Shown: one piece after another, positions 33,101 through 45,313 of the stretch | Layout of the letters: every line of letters starts with the position of its first letter | Numbering within the stretch: position 1 is the first letter of the stretch | Source: Anthopleura xanthogrammica | Lineage: Eukaryota > Cnidaria > Anthozoa > Actiniaria > Actiniidae | Assembly (NCBI GenBank): GCA_964019055.1 | Contig: CAXHSA010000004.1 | Location: 61,211 to 125,210 of the forward strand | Length of the DNA stretch: 64,000 nucleotides | Direction: 5' to 3' | The notes under the pieces: generated by a model | Database searches by the model: none | What the model was told of the DNA's origin: nothing | What the model saw: only the letters and a program-made list of their open reading frames with translations | Program-made: the position numbers and the translations under genes

Positions 33101-34728
33101 AACGTCGTGTTTGGACCAAGAGAAAATTCTCAGCAAAATTCCAATTTGGTCAGCAAAAAACAGTTTTTTTGACCAAAAAGCACCTATTCTCAGCCAAAAG
33201 CCCATTTTTTTTCGCCAAAAAGTCGTGTTTTTATCTCAAGAGGTATTTTCAGGAGCAAAAAGTGGGGGTTTCAGCCAACCGGTCACGCCGTCAGCGAAAA
33301 ACCTGGTTTTGAGAGCCAAAATAGCCATTTTTCAGTTTTTGGGGCTAAAAAGGTTTTTTTCCCAGCAAAACAGTGTTTTGGACACCGAAAATGTGCTTTT
33401 CTCGGCCAAAGGGTGCGTTTAGCAGTGAAAACGTCGTGTTTGGACCAAGAGAAAATTCTCAGCAAAATTCCAATTTGGTCAGCAAAAAACAGTTTTTTTG
33501 ACCAAAAAGCACCTATTTTCAGCCAAAACCCCATTTTTTTTCGCCAAAAAGTCGTGCTTTTATCTCAAGAGGTATTTTCAGGAGCAAAAAGTGGGGGTTT
33601 CAGCCAACCGGTCACGCCGTCAGCGAAAAACCTGGTTTTGAGAGCCAAAATAGCCATTTTTCAGTTTTTGGGGCTAAAAAGGTTTTTTTCCCAGCAAAAC
33701 AGTGTTTTGGACACCGAAAATGTGCTTTTCTCGGCCAAAGGGTGCGTTTAGCAGTGAAAACGTCGTGTTTGGACCAAGAGAAAATTCTCAGCAAAATTCC
33801 AATTTGGTCAGCAAAAAACAGTTTTTTTGACCAAAAAGCACCTATTCTCAGCCAAAACCCCATTTTTTTTCGCCAAAAAGTCGTGTTTTTATCTCAAGAG
33901 GTATTTTCAGGAGCAAAAAGTGGGGGTTTCAGCCAACCGGTCACGCCGTCAGCGAAAAACCTGGTTTTGAGAGCCAAAATAGCCATTTTTCAGTTTTTGG
34001 GGCTAAAAAGGTTTTTTTCCCAGCAAAACAGTGTTTTGGACACCGAAAATGTGCTTTTCTCGGCCAAAGGGTGCGTTTAGCAGTGAAAACGTCGTGTTTG
34101 GACCAAGAGAAAATTCTCAGCAAAATTCCAATTTGGTCAGCAAAAAACAGTTTTTTTGACCAAAAAGCACCTATTCTCAGCCAAAAGCCCATTTTTTTTC
34201 GCCAAAAAGTCGTGTTTTTATCTCAAGAGGTATTCTCAGGAGCAAAAAGTGGGGGTTTCAGCCAACCGGTCACGCCGTCAGCGAAAAACCTGGTTTTGAG
34301 AGCCAAAATAGCCATTTTTCAGTTTTTGGGGCTAAAAAGGTTTTTTTCCCAGCAAAACAGTGTTTTGGACACCGAAAATGTGCTTTTCTCGGCCAAAGGG
34401 TGCGTTTAGCAGTGAAAACGTCGTGTTTGGACCAAGAGAAAATTCTCAGCAAAATTCCAATTTGGTCAGCAAAAAACAGTTTTTTTGACCAAAAAGCACC
34501 TATTCTCAGCCAAAAGCCCATTTTTTTTTGCCAAAAAGTCGTGTTTTTATCTCAAGAGGTATTTTCAGGAGCAAAAAGTGGGGGTTTCAGCCAACCGGTC
34601 ACGCCGTCAGCGAAAAACCTGGTTTTGAGAGCCAAAATAGCCATTTTTCAGTTTTTGGGGCTAAAAAGGTTTTTTTCCCAGCAAAACAGTGTTTTGGACA
34701 CCGAAAATGTGCTTTTCTCGGCCAAAGG
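30123..34728. repeat. Mostly uniform segment M92-M105
   Basis: Fourteen 329-bp copies. Four in a row (30123-31438) carry the G allele at the 321-equivalent site. Rare changes are GTGTATTTATC (30452 copy, shared with the 23878 copy), GTGAGAACG (31439 copy), TTTTTGCGGC with TTTTTTCCCCAG (31439 copy), CAAAGAGCACC (31768 copy), GTGCTTTTATC (32097, 32426 and 33413 copies), GAGGTTGTTTC with GCAACAAG (32426 copy) and TTTTTTTTGCC at 34529. Confidence 0.85.
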
Positions 34729-37700
34729 GTGCGTTTAGCAGTGAAAACGTCGTGTTTGGACCAAGAGAAAATTCTCAGCAAAATTCCAATTTGGTCAGCA
34801 AAAAACAGTTTTTTTGACCAAAAAGCACCTATTCTCAGCCAAAACCCCATTTTTTTTCGCCAAAAAGTCGTGTTTTTATCTCAAGAGGTATTTTCAGGAG
34901 CAAAAAGTGGGGGTTTCAGCCAACCGGTCACGCCGTCAGCGAAAAACCTGGTTTTGAGAGCCAAAATAGCCATTTTTCAGTTTTAATTTGGGGCTAAAAA
35001 GGTTTTTTTCCCAGCAAAACAGTGTTTTGGACACCGAAAATGTGCTTTTCTCGGCCAAAGGGTGCGTTTAGCAGTGAAAACGTCGTGTTTGGACCAAGAG
35101 AAAATTCTCAGCAAAATTCCAATTTGGTCAGCAAAAAACAGTTTTTTTGACCAAAAAGCACCTATTCTCAGCCAAAACCCCATTTGTTTTCGCCAAAAAG
35201 TCGTGTTTTTATCTCAAGAGGTATTTTCAGGAGCAAAAAGTGGGGGTTTCAGCCAACCGGTCACGCCGTCAGCGAAAAACCTGGTTTTGAGAGCCAAAAT
35301 AGCCATTTTTCAGTTTTAATTTGGGGCTAAAAAGGTTTTTTTCCCAGCAAAACAGTGTTTTGGACACCGAAAATGTGCTTTTCTCGGCCAAAGGGTGCGT
35401 TTAGCAGTGAAAACGTCGTGTTTGGACCAAGAGAAAATTCTCAGCAAAATTCCAATTTGGTCAGCAAAAAACAGTTTTTTTGACCAAAAAGCACCTATTC
35501 TCAGCCAAAACCCCATTTGTTTTCGCCAAAAAGTCGTGTTTTTATCTCAAGAGGTATTTTCAGGAGCAAAAAGTGGGGGTTTCAGCCAACCGGTCACGCC
35601 GTCAGCGAAAAACCTGGTTTTGAGAGCCAAAATAGCCATTTTTCAGTTTTAATTTGGGGCTAAAAAGGTTTTTTTCCCAGCAAAACAGTGTTTTGGACAC
35701 CGAAAATGTGCTTTTCTCGGCCAAAGGGTGCGTTTAGCAGTGAAAACGTCGTGTTTGGACCAAGAGAAAATTCTCAGCAAAATTCCAATTTGGTCAGCAA
35801 AAAACAGTTTTTTTGACCAAAAAGCACCTATTCTCAGCCAAAACCCCATTTTTTTTCGCCAAAAAGTCGTGTTTTTATCTCAAGAGGTATTTTCAGGAGC
35901 AAAAAGTGGGGGTTTCAGCCAACCGGTCACGCCGTCAGCGAAAAACCTGGTTTTGAGAGCCAAAATAGCCATTTTTCAGTTTTGGGGGCTAAAAAGGTTT
36001 TTTTCCCAGCAAAACAGTGTTTTGGACACCGAAAATGTGCTTTTCTCGGCCAAAGGGTGCGTTTAGCAGTGAAAACGTCGTGTTTGGACCAAGAGAAAAT
36101 TCTCAGCAAAATTCCAATTTGGTCAGCAAAAAACAGTTTTTTTGACCAAAAAGCACCTATTCTCAGCCAAAACCCCATTTTTTTTCGCCAAAAAGTCGTG
36201 TTTTTATCTCAAGAGGTATTTTCAGGAGCAAAAAGTGGGGGTTTCAGCCAACCGGTCACGCCGTCAGCGAAAAACCTGGTTTTGAGAGCCAAAATAGCCA
36301 TTTTTCAGTTTTTGGGGCTAAAAAGGTTTTTTTCCCAGCAAAACAGTGTTTTGGACACCGAAAATGTGCTTTTCTCGGCCAAAGGGTGCGTTTAGCAGTG
36401 AAAACGTCGTGTTTGGACCAAGAGAAAATTCTCAGCAAAATTCCAATTTGGTCAGCAAAAAACAGTTTTTTTGACCAAAAAGCACCTATTCTCAGCCAAA
36501 ACCCCATTTTTTTTCTCCAAAAAGTCGTGTTTTTATCTCAAGAGGTATTTTCAGGAGCAAAAAGTGGGGGTTTCAGCCAACCGGTCACGCCGTCAGCGAA
36601 AAACCTGGTTTTGAGAGCCAAAATAGCCATTTTTCAGTTTTAATTTGGGGCTAAAAAGGTTTTTTTCCCAGCAAAACAGTGTTTTGGACACCGAAAATGT
36701 GCTTTTCTCGGCCAAAGGGTGCGTTTAGCAGTGAAAACGTCGTGTTTGGACCAAGAGAAAATTCTCAGCAAAATTCCAATTTGGTCAGCAAAAAACAGTT
36801 TTTTTGACCAAAAAGCACCTATTCTCAGCCAAAAGCCCATTTTTTTTCGCCAAAAAGTCGTGTTTTTATCTCAAGAGGTATTTTCAGGAGCAAAAAGTGG
36901 GGGTTTCAGCCAACCGGTCACGCCGTCAGCGAAAAACCTGGTTTTGAGAGCCAAAATAGCCATTTTTCAGTTTTAATTTGGGGCTAAAAAGGTTTTTTTC
37001 CTAGCAAAACAGTGCTTTGGACACCGAAAATGTGCTTTTCTCGGCCAAAGGGTGCGTTTAGCAGTGAAAACGTCGTGTTTGGACCAAGAGAAAATTCTCA
37101 GCAAAATTCCAATTTGGTCAGCAAAAAACAGTTTTTTTGACCAAAAAGCACCTATTCTCAGCCAAAACCCCATTTTTTTTCGCCAAAAAGTCGTGTTTTT
37201 ATCTCAAGAGGTATTTTCAGGAGCAAAAAGTGGGGGTTTCAGCCAACCGGTCACGCCGTCAGCGAAAAACCTGGTTTTGAGAGCCAAAATAGCCATTTTT
37301 CAGTTTTAATTTGGGGCTAAAAAGGTTTTTTTCCCAGCAAAACAGTGTTTTGGACACCGAAAATGTGCTTTTCTCGGCCAAAGGGTGCGTTTAGCAGTGA
37401 AAACGTCGTGTTTGGACCAAGAGAAAATTCTCAGCAAAATTCCAATTTGGTCAGCAAAAAACAGTTTTTTTGACCAAAAAGCACCTATTCTCAGCCAAAA
37501 CCCCATTTTTTTTCGCCAAAAAGTCGTGTTTTTATCTCAAGAGGTATTTTCAGGAGCAAAAAGTGGGGGTTTCAGCCAACCGGTCACGCCGTCAGCGAAA
37601 AACCTGGTTTTGAGAGCCAAAATAGCCATTTTTCAGTTTTTGGGGCTAAAAAGGTTTTTTTCCCAGCAAAACAGTGTTTTGGACACCGAAAATGTGCTTT

Positions 37701-40699
37701 TCTCGGCCAAAGGGTGCGTTTAGCAGTGAAAACGTCGGGTTTGGACGAAGAGAAAATTCTCAGCAAAATTCCAATTTGGTCAGCAAAAAACAGTTTTTTT
37801 GACCAAAAAGCACCTATTCTCAGCCAAAACCCCATTTTTTTTCGCCAAAAAGTCGTGTTTTTATCTCAAGAGGTATTTTCAGGAGCAAAAAGTGGGGGTT
37901 TCAGCCAACCGGTCACGCCGTCAGCGAAAAACCTGGTTTTGAGAGCCAAAATAGCCATTTTTCAGTTTTAATTTGGGGCTAAAAAGGTTTTTTTCCTAGC
38001 AAAACAGTGCTTTGGACACCGAAAATGTGCTTTTCTCGGCCAAAGGGTGCGTTTAGCAGTGAAAACGTCGTGTTTGGACCAAGAGAAAATTCTCAGCAAA
38101 ATTCCAATTTGGTCAGCAAAAAACAGTTTTTTTGACCAAAAAGCACCTATTCTCAGCCAAAACCCCATTTTTTTTCGCCAAAAAGTCGTGTTTTTATCTC
38201 AAGAGGTATTTTCAGGAGCAAAAAGTGGGGGTTTCAGCCAACCGGTCACGCCGTCAGCGAAAAACCTGGTTTTGAGAGCCAAAATAGCCATTTTTCAGTT
38301 TTAATTTGGGGCTAAAAAGGTTTTTTTCCCAGCAAAACAGTGCTTTGGACACCGAAAATGTGCTTTTCTCGGCCAAAGGGTGCGTTTAGCAGTGAAAACG
38401 TCGTGTTTGGACCAAGAGAAAATTCTCAGCAAAATTCCAATTTGGTCAGCAAAAAACAGTTTTTTTGACCAAAAAGCACCTATTCTCAGCCAAAACCCCA
38501 TTTTTTTTCGCCAAAAAGTCGTGTTTTTATCTCAAGAGGTATTTTCAGGAGCAAAAAGTGGGGGTTTCAGCCAACCGGTCACGCCGTCAGCGAAAAACCT
38601 GGTTTTGAGAGCCAAAATAGCCATTTTTCAGTTTTTGGGGCTAAAAAGGTTTTTTTCCCAGCAAAACAGTGTTTTGGACACCGAAAATGTGCTTTTCTCG
38701 GCCAAAGGGTGCGTTTAGCAGTGAAAACGTCGGGTTTGGACCAAGAGAAAATTCTCAGCAAAATTCCAATTTGGTCAGCAAAAAACAGTTTTTTTGACCA
38801 AAAAGCACCTATTCTCAGCCAAAACCCCATTTTTTTTCTCCAAAAAGTCGTGTTTTTATCTCAAGAGGTATTTTCAGGAGCAAAAAGTGGGGGTTTCAGC
38901 CAACCGGTCACGCCGTCAGCGAAAAACCTGGTTTTGAGAGCCAAAATAGCCATTTTTCAGTTTTAATTTGGGGCTAAAAAGGTTTTTTTCCTAGCAAAAC
39001 AGTGCTTTGGACACCGAAAATGTGCTTTTCTCGGCCAAAGGGTGCGTTTAGCAGTGAAAACGTCGTGTTTGGACCAAGAGAAAATTCTCAGCAAAATTCC
39101 AATTTGGTCAGCAAAAAACAGTTTTTTTGACCAAAAAGCACCTATTCTCAGCCAAAACCCCATTTTTTTTCGCCAAAAAGTCGTGTTTTTATCTCAAGAG
39201 GTATTTTCAGGAGCAAAAAGTGGGGGTTTCAGCCAACCGGTCACGCCGTCAGCGAAAAACCTGGTTTTGAGAGCCAAAATAGCCATTTTTCAGTTTTAAT
39301 TTGGGGCTAAAAAGGTTTTTTTCCCAGCAAAACAGTGTTTTGGACACCGAAAATGTGCTTTTCTCGGCCAAAGGGTGCGTTTAGCAGTGAAAACGTCGTG
39401 TTTGGACCAAGAGAAAATTCTCAGCAAAATTCCAATTTGGTCAGCAAAAAACAGTTTTTTTGACCAAAAAGCACCTATTCTCAGCCAAAACCCCATTTTT
39501 TTTCGCCAAAAAGTCGTGTTTTTATCTCAAGAGGTATTTTCAGGAGCAAAAAGTGGGGGTTTCAGCCAACCGGTCACGCCGTCAGCGAAAAACCTGGTTT
39601 TGAGAGCCAAAATAGCCATTTTTCAGTTTTGGGGGCTAAAAAGGTTTTTTTCCCAGCAAAACAGTGTTTTGGACACCGAAAATGTGCTTTTCTCGGCCAA
39701 AGGGTGCGTTTAGCAGTGAAAACGTCGTGTTTGGACCAAGAGAAAATTCTCAGCAAAATTCCAATTTGGTCAGCAAAAAACAGTTTTTTTGACCAAAAAG
39801 CACCTATTCTCAGCCAAAAGCCCATTTTTTTTCGCCAAAAAGTCGTGTTTTTATCTCAAGAGGTATTTTCAGGAGCAAAAAGTGGGGGTTTCAGCCAACC
39901 GGTCACGCCGTCAGCGAAAAACCTGGTTTTGAGAGCCAAAATAGCCATTTTTGAGTTTTTGGGGCTAAAAAGGTTTTTTTCCCAGCAAAACAGTGTTTTG
40001 GACACCGAAAATGTGCTTTTCTCGGCCAAAGGGTGCGTTTAGCAGTGAAAACGTCGTGTTTGGACCAAGAGAAAATTCTCAGCAAAATTCCAATTTGGTC
40101 AGCAAAAAACAGTTTTTTTGACCAAAAAGCACCTATTCTCAGCCAAAACCCCCTTTTTTTTTCTCCAAAAAGTCGTGTTTTTATCTCAAGAGGTATTTTC
40201 AGGAGCAAAAAGTGGGGGTTTCAGCCAACCGGTCACGCCGTCAGCGAAAAACCTGGTTTTGAGAGCCAAAATAGCCATTTTTCAGTTTTAATTTGGGGCT
40301 AAAAAGGTTTTTTTCCCAGCAAAACAGTGCTTTGGACACCGAAAATGTGCTTTTCTCGGCCAAAGGGTGCGTTTAGCAGTGAAAACGTCGTGTTTGGACC
40401 AAGAGAAAATTCTCAGCAAAATTCCAATTTGGTCAGCAAAAAACAGTTTTTTTGACCAAAAAGCACCTATTCTCAGCCAAAACCCCATTTTTTTTCGCCA
40501 AAAAGTCGTGTTTTTATCTCAAGAGGTATTTTCAGGAGCAAAAAGTGGGGGTTTCAGCCAACCGGTCACGCCGTCAGCGAAAAACCTGGTTTTGAGAGCC
40601 AAAATAGCCATTTTTCAGTTTTAATTTGGGGCTAAAAAGGTTTTTTTCCCAGCAAAACAGTGTTTTGGACACCGAAAATGTGCTTTTCTCGGCCAAAGG
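34729..40699. repeat. AATT-insertion segment with 333-bp monomers, M106-M123
   Basis: Twelve of eighteen copies read CAGTTTTAATTTGGGGC where others read CAGTTTTTGGGGC, adding 4 bp. The first insertion is at 34985-34988. Copies 35062-35394 and 35395-35727 are consecutive 333-bp units that also share CATTTGTTTTCG. A regular trimer of 333 + 333 + 329 = 995 bp follows at 36719-39703. The last insertion copies are 40033-40366 (334 bp, with CCCCCTTT and nine T then CTCC) and 40367-40699. AATTTGG also occurs elsewhere in each monomer (CCAATTTGGTC), which is a possible template. Isolated insertion copies lie at 42016-42348 and 44652-44984. Confidence 0.9.
36719..39703. repeat. 995-bp trimer HOR, three tandem copies
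   Basis: Copies are 36719-37713, 37714-38708 and 38709-39703, each of two 333-bp insertion monomers and one 329-bp monomer. In each copy the first monomer has TTCCTAGC with GTGCTTTGG. Copies two and three begin with GTCGGGTTT. Differences between copies are few: GACGAAG in the second, GTGCTTTGG also in the middle monomer of the second, CTCCAAAAAG and a final GGGGG allele in the third. Successive rounds of unequal exchange of a three-monomer segment explain the pattern. Confidence 0.9.
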
Positions 40700-43600
40700 G
40701 TGCGTTTAGCAGTGAAAACGTCGTGTTTGGACCAAGAGAAAATTCTCAGCAAAATTCCAATTTGGTCAGCAAAAAACAGTTTTTTTGACCAAAAAGCACC
40801 TATTCTCAGCCAAAAGCCCATTTTTTTTCGCCAAAAAGTCGTGTTTTTATCTCAAGAGGTATTTTCAGGAGCAAAAAGTGGGGGTTTCAGCCAACCGGTC
40901 ACGCCGTCAGCGAAAAACCTGGTTTTGAGAGCCAAAATAGCCATTTTTCAGTTTTTGGGGCTAAAAAGGTTTTTTTCCCAGCAAAACAGTGTTTTGGACA
41001 CCGAAAATGTGCTTTTCTCGGCCAAAGGGTGCGTTTAGCAGTGAAAACGTCGTGTTTGGACCAAGAGAAAATTCTCAGCAAAATTCCAATTTGGTCAGCA
41101 AAAAACAGTTTTTTTGACCAAAAAGCACCTATTCTCAGCCAAAACCCCATTTTTTTTCGCCAAAAAGTCGTGTTTTTATCTCAAGAGGTATTTTCAGGAG
41201 CAAAAAGTGGGGGTTTCAGCCAACCGGTCACGCCGTCAGCGAAAAACCTGGTTTTGAGAGCCAAAATAGCCATTTTTCAGTTTTTGGGGCTAAAAAGGTT
41301 TTTTTCCCAGCAAAACAGTGTTTTGGACACCGAAAATGTGCTTTTCTCGGCCAAAGGGTGCGTTTAGCAGTGAAAACGTCGTGTTTGGACCAAGAGAAAA
41401 TTCTCAGCAAAATTCCAATTTGGTCAGCAAAAAACAGTTTTTTTGACCAAAAAGCACCTATTCTCAGCCAAAACCCCATTTTTTTTCGCCAAAAAGTCGT
41501 GTTTTTATCTCAAGAGGTATTTTCAGGAGCAAAAAGTGGGGGTTTCAGCCAACCGGTCACGCCGTCAGCGAAAAACCTGGTTTTGAGAGCCAAAATAGCC
41601 ATTTTTCAGTTTTTGGGGCTAAAAAGGTTTTTTTCCCAGCAAAACAGTGTTTTGGACACCGAAAATGTGCTTTTCTCGGCCAAAGGGTGCGTTTAGCAGT
41701 GAAAACGTCGTGTTTGGACCAAGAGAAAATTCTCAGCAAAATTCCAATTTGGTCAGCAAAAAACAGTTTTTTTGACCAAAAAGCACCTATTCTCAGCCAA
41801 AAGCCCATTTTTTTTCGCCAAAAAGTCGTGTTTTTATCTCAAGAGGTATTTTCAGTAGCAAAAAGTGGGGGTTTCAGCCAACCGGTCACGCCGTCAGCGA
41901 AAAACCTGGTTTTGAGAGCCAAACTAGCCATTTTTCAGTTTTTGGGGCTAAAAAGGTTTTTTTCCCAGCAAAACAGTGTTTTGGACACCGAAAATGTGCT
42001 TTTCTCGGCCAAAGGGTGCGTTTAGCAGTGAAAACGTCGTGTTTGGACCAAGAGAAAATTCTCAGCAAAATTCCAATTTGGTCAGCAAAAAACAGTTTTT
42101 TTGACCAAAAAGCACCTATTCTCAGCCAAAAGCCCATTTTTTTTCGCCAAAAAGTCGTGTTTTTATCTCAAGAGGTATTTTCAGGAGCAAAAAGTGGGGG
42201 TTTCAGCCAACCGGTCACGCCGTCAGCGAAAAACCTGGTTTTGAGAGCCAAAATAGCCATTTTTCAGTTTTAATTTGGGGCTAAAAAGGTTTTTTTCCCA
42301 GCAAAACAGTGTTTTGGACACCGAAAATGTGCTTTTCTCGGCCAAAGGGTGCGTTTAGCAGTGAAAACGTCGTGTTTGGACCAAGAGAAAATTCTCAGCA
42401 AAATTCCAATTTGGTCAGCAAAAAACAGTTTTTTTGACCAAAAAGCACCTATTCTCAGCCAAAAGCCCATTTTTTTTCGCCAAAAAGTCGTGTTTTTATC
42501 TCAAGAGGTATTTTCAGGAGCAAAAAGTGGGGGTTTCAGCCAACCGGTCACGCCGTCAGCGAAAAACCTGGTTTTGAGAGCCAAAATAGCCATTTTTCAG
42601 TTTTTGGGGCTAAAAAGGTTTTTTTCCCAGCAAAACAGTGTTTTGGACACCGAAAATGTGCTTTTCTCGGCCAAAGGGTGCGTTTAGCAGTGAAAACGTC
42701 GTGTTTGGACCAAGAGAAAATTCTCAGCAAAATTCCAATTTGGTCAGCAAAAAACAGTTTTTTTGACCAAAAAGCACCTATTCTCAGCCAAAAGCCCATT
42801 TATTTTCGCCAAAACGTCGTGTTTTTATCTCAAGAGGTATTTTCAGGAGCAAAAAGTGGGGGTTTCAGCCAACCGGTCACGCCGTCAGCGAAAAACCTGG
42901 TTTTGAGAGCCAAAATAGCCATTTTTCAGTTTTTGGGGCTAAAAAGGTTTTTTTCCCAGCAAAACAGTGTTTTGGACACCGAAAATGTGCTTTTCTCGGC
43001 CAAAGGGTGCGTTTAGCAGTGAAAACGTCGTGTTTGGACCAAGAGAAAATTCTCAGCAAAATTCCAATTTGGTCAGCAAAAAACAGTTTTTTTGACCAAA
43101 AAGCACCTATTCTCAGCCAAAACCCCATTTTTTTTCGCCAAAAAGTCGTGTTTTTATCTCAAGAGGTATTTTCAGGAGCAAAAAGTGGGGGTTTCAGCCA
43201 ACGGGTCACGCCGTCAGCGAAAAACCTGGTTTTGAGAGCCAAAATAGCCATTTTTCAGTTTTTGGGGCTAAAAAGGTTTTTTTCCCAGCAAAACAGTGTT
43301 TTGGACACCGAAAATGTGCTTTTCTCGGCCAAAGGGTGCGTTTAGCAGTGAAAACGTCGTGTTTGGACCAAGAGAAAATTCTCAGCAAAATTCCAATTTG
43401 GTCAGCAAAAAACAGTTTTTTTGACCAAAAAGCACCTATTCTCAGCCGAAAGCCCATTTTTTTTCGCCAAAAAGTCGTGTTTTTATCTCAAGAGGTATTT
43501 TCAGGAGCAAAAAGTGGGGGTTTCAGCCAACCGGTCACGCCGTCAGCGAAAAACCTGGTTTTGAGAGCCAAAATAGCCATTTTTCAGTTTTTGGGGCTAA

Positions 43601-45313
43601 AAAGGTTTTTTTCCCAGCAAAACAGTGTTTTGGACACCGAAAATGTGCTTTTCTCGGCCAAAGGGTGCGTTTAGCAGTGAAAACGTCGTGTTTGGACCAA
43701 GAGAAAATTCTCAGCAAAATTCCAATTTGGTCAGCAAAAAACAGTTTTTTTGACCAAAAAGCACCTATTCTCAGCCAAAACCCCATTTTTTTTCGCCAAA
43801 ACGTCGTGTTTTTATCTCAAGAGGTATTTTCAGGAGCAAAAAGTGGGGGTTTCAGCCAACCGGTCACGCCGTCAGCGAAAAACCTGGTTTTGAGAGCCAA
43901 AATAGCCATTTTTCAGTTTTTGGGGCTAAAAAGGTTTTTTTCCCAGCAAAACAGTGTTTTGGACACCGAAAATGTGCTTTTCTCGGCCAAAGGGTGCGTT
44001 TAGCAGTGAAAACGTCGTGTTTGGACCAAGAGAAAATTCTCAGCAAAATTCCAATTTGGTCAGCAAACAACAGTTTTTTTGACCAAAAAGCACCTATTCT
44101 CAGCCAAAACCCCATTTTTTTTCGCCAAAAAGTCGTGTTTTTATCTCAAGAGGTATTTTCAGGAGCAAAAAGTGGGGGTTTCAGCCAACCGGTCACGCCG
44201 TCAGCGAAAAACCTGGTTTTGAGAGCCAAAATAGCCATTTTTCAGTTTTTGGGGCTAAAAAGGTTTTTTCCCCAGCAAAACAGTGTTTTGGACACCGAAA
44301 ATGTGCTTTTCTCGGCCAAAGGGTGCGTTTAGCAGTGAAAACGTCGTGTTTGGACCAAGAGAAAATTCTCAGCAAAATTCCAATTTGGTCAGCAAAAAAC
44401 AGTTTTTTTGACCAAAAAGCACCTATTCTCAGCCAAAACCCCATTTTTTTTCGCCAAAAAGTCGTAATTTTATCTCAAGAGGTATTTTCAGGAGCAAAAA
44501 GTGGGGGTTTCAGCCAACCGGTCACGCCGTCAGCGAAAAACCTGGTTTTGAGAGCCAAAATAGCCATTTTTCAGTTTTTGGGGCTAAAAAGGTTTTTTTC
44601 CCAGCAAAACAGTGTTTTGGACACCGAAAATGTGCTTTTCTCGGCCAAAGGGTGCGTTTAGCAGTGAAAACGTCGTGTTTGGACCAAGAGAAAATTCTCA
44701 GTAAAATTCCAATTTGGTCAGCAAAAAACAGTTTTTTTGACCAAAAAGCACCTATTCTCAGCCAAAACCCCATTTTTTTTCGCCAAAAAGTCGTGTTTTT
44801 ATCTCAAGAGGTATTTTCAGGAGCAAAAAGTGGGGGTTTCAGCCAACCGGTCACGCCGTCAGCGAAAAACCTGGTTTTGAGAGCCAAAATAGCCATTTTT
44901 CAGTTTTAATTTGGGGCTAAAAAGGTTTTTTTCCCAGCAAAACAGTGTTTTGGACACCGAAAATGTGCTTTTCTCGGCCAAAGGGTGCGTTTAGGAGTGA
45001 AAACGTCGTGTTTGGACCAAGAGAAAATTCTCAGCAAAATTCCAATTTGGTCAGCAAAAAACAGTTTTTTTGACCAAAAAGCACCTATTCTCAGCCAAAA
45101 CCCCATTTTTTTTCGCCAAAAAGTCGTGTTTTTATCTCAAGAGGTATTTTCAGGAGCAAAAAGTGGGGGTTTCAGCCAACCGGTCACGCCGTCAGCGAAA
45201 AACCTGGTTTTGAGAGCCAAAATAGCCATTTTTCAGTTTTTGGGGCTAAAAAGGTTTTTTTCCCAGCAAAACAGTGTTTTGGACACCGAAAATGTGCTTT
45301 TCTCGGCCAAAGG
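40700..45313. repeat. Mixed segment M124-M137
   Basis: Mostly 329-bp monomers with scattered changes, plus two isolated 333-bp AATT copies (42016-42348 and 44652-44984). Markers include TTCAGTAGC and CAAACTAGCC (41687 copy), AAAACGTCG (42678 and 43665 copies, three monomers apart), ACGGGT (43007 copy), CAGCCGAAAG (43336 copy), CAAACAACAG (43994 copy), GTCGTAATTTTA (44323 copy) and TTTAGGAGTG at the start of the 44985 copy. Confidence 0.83.
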
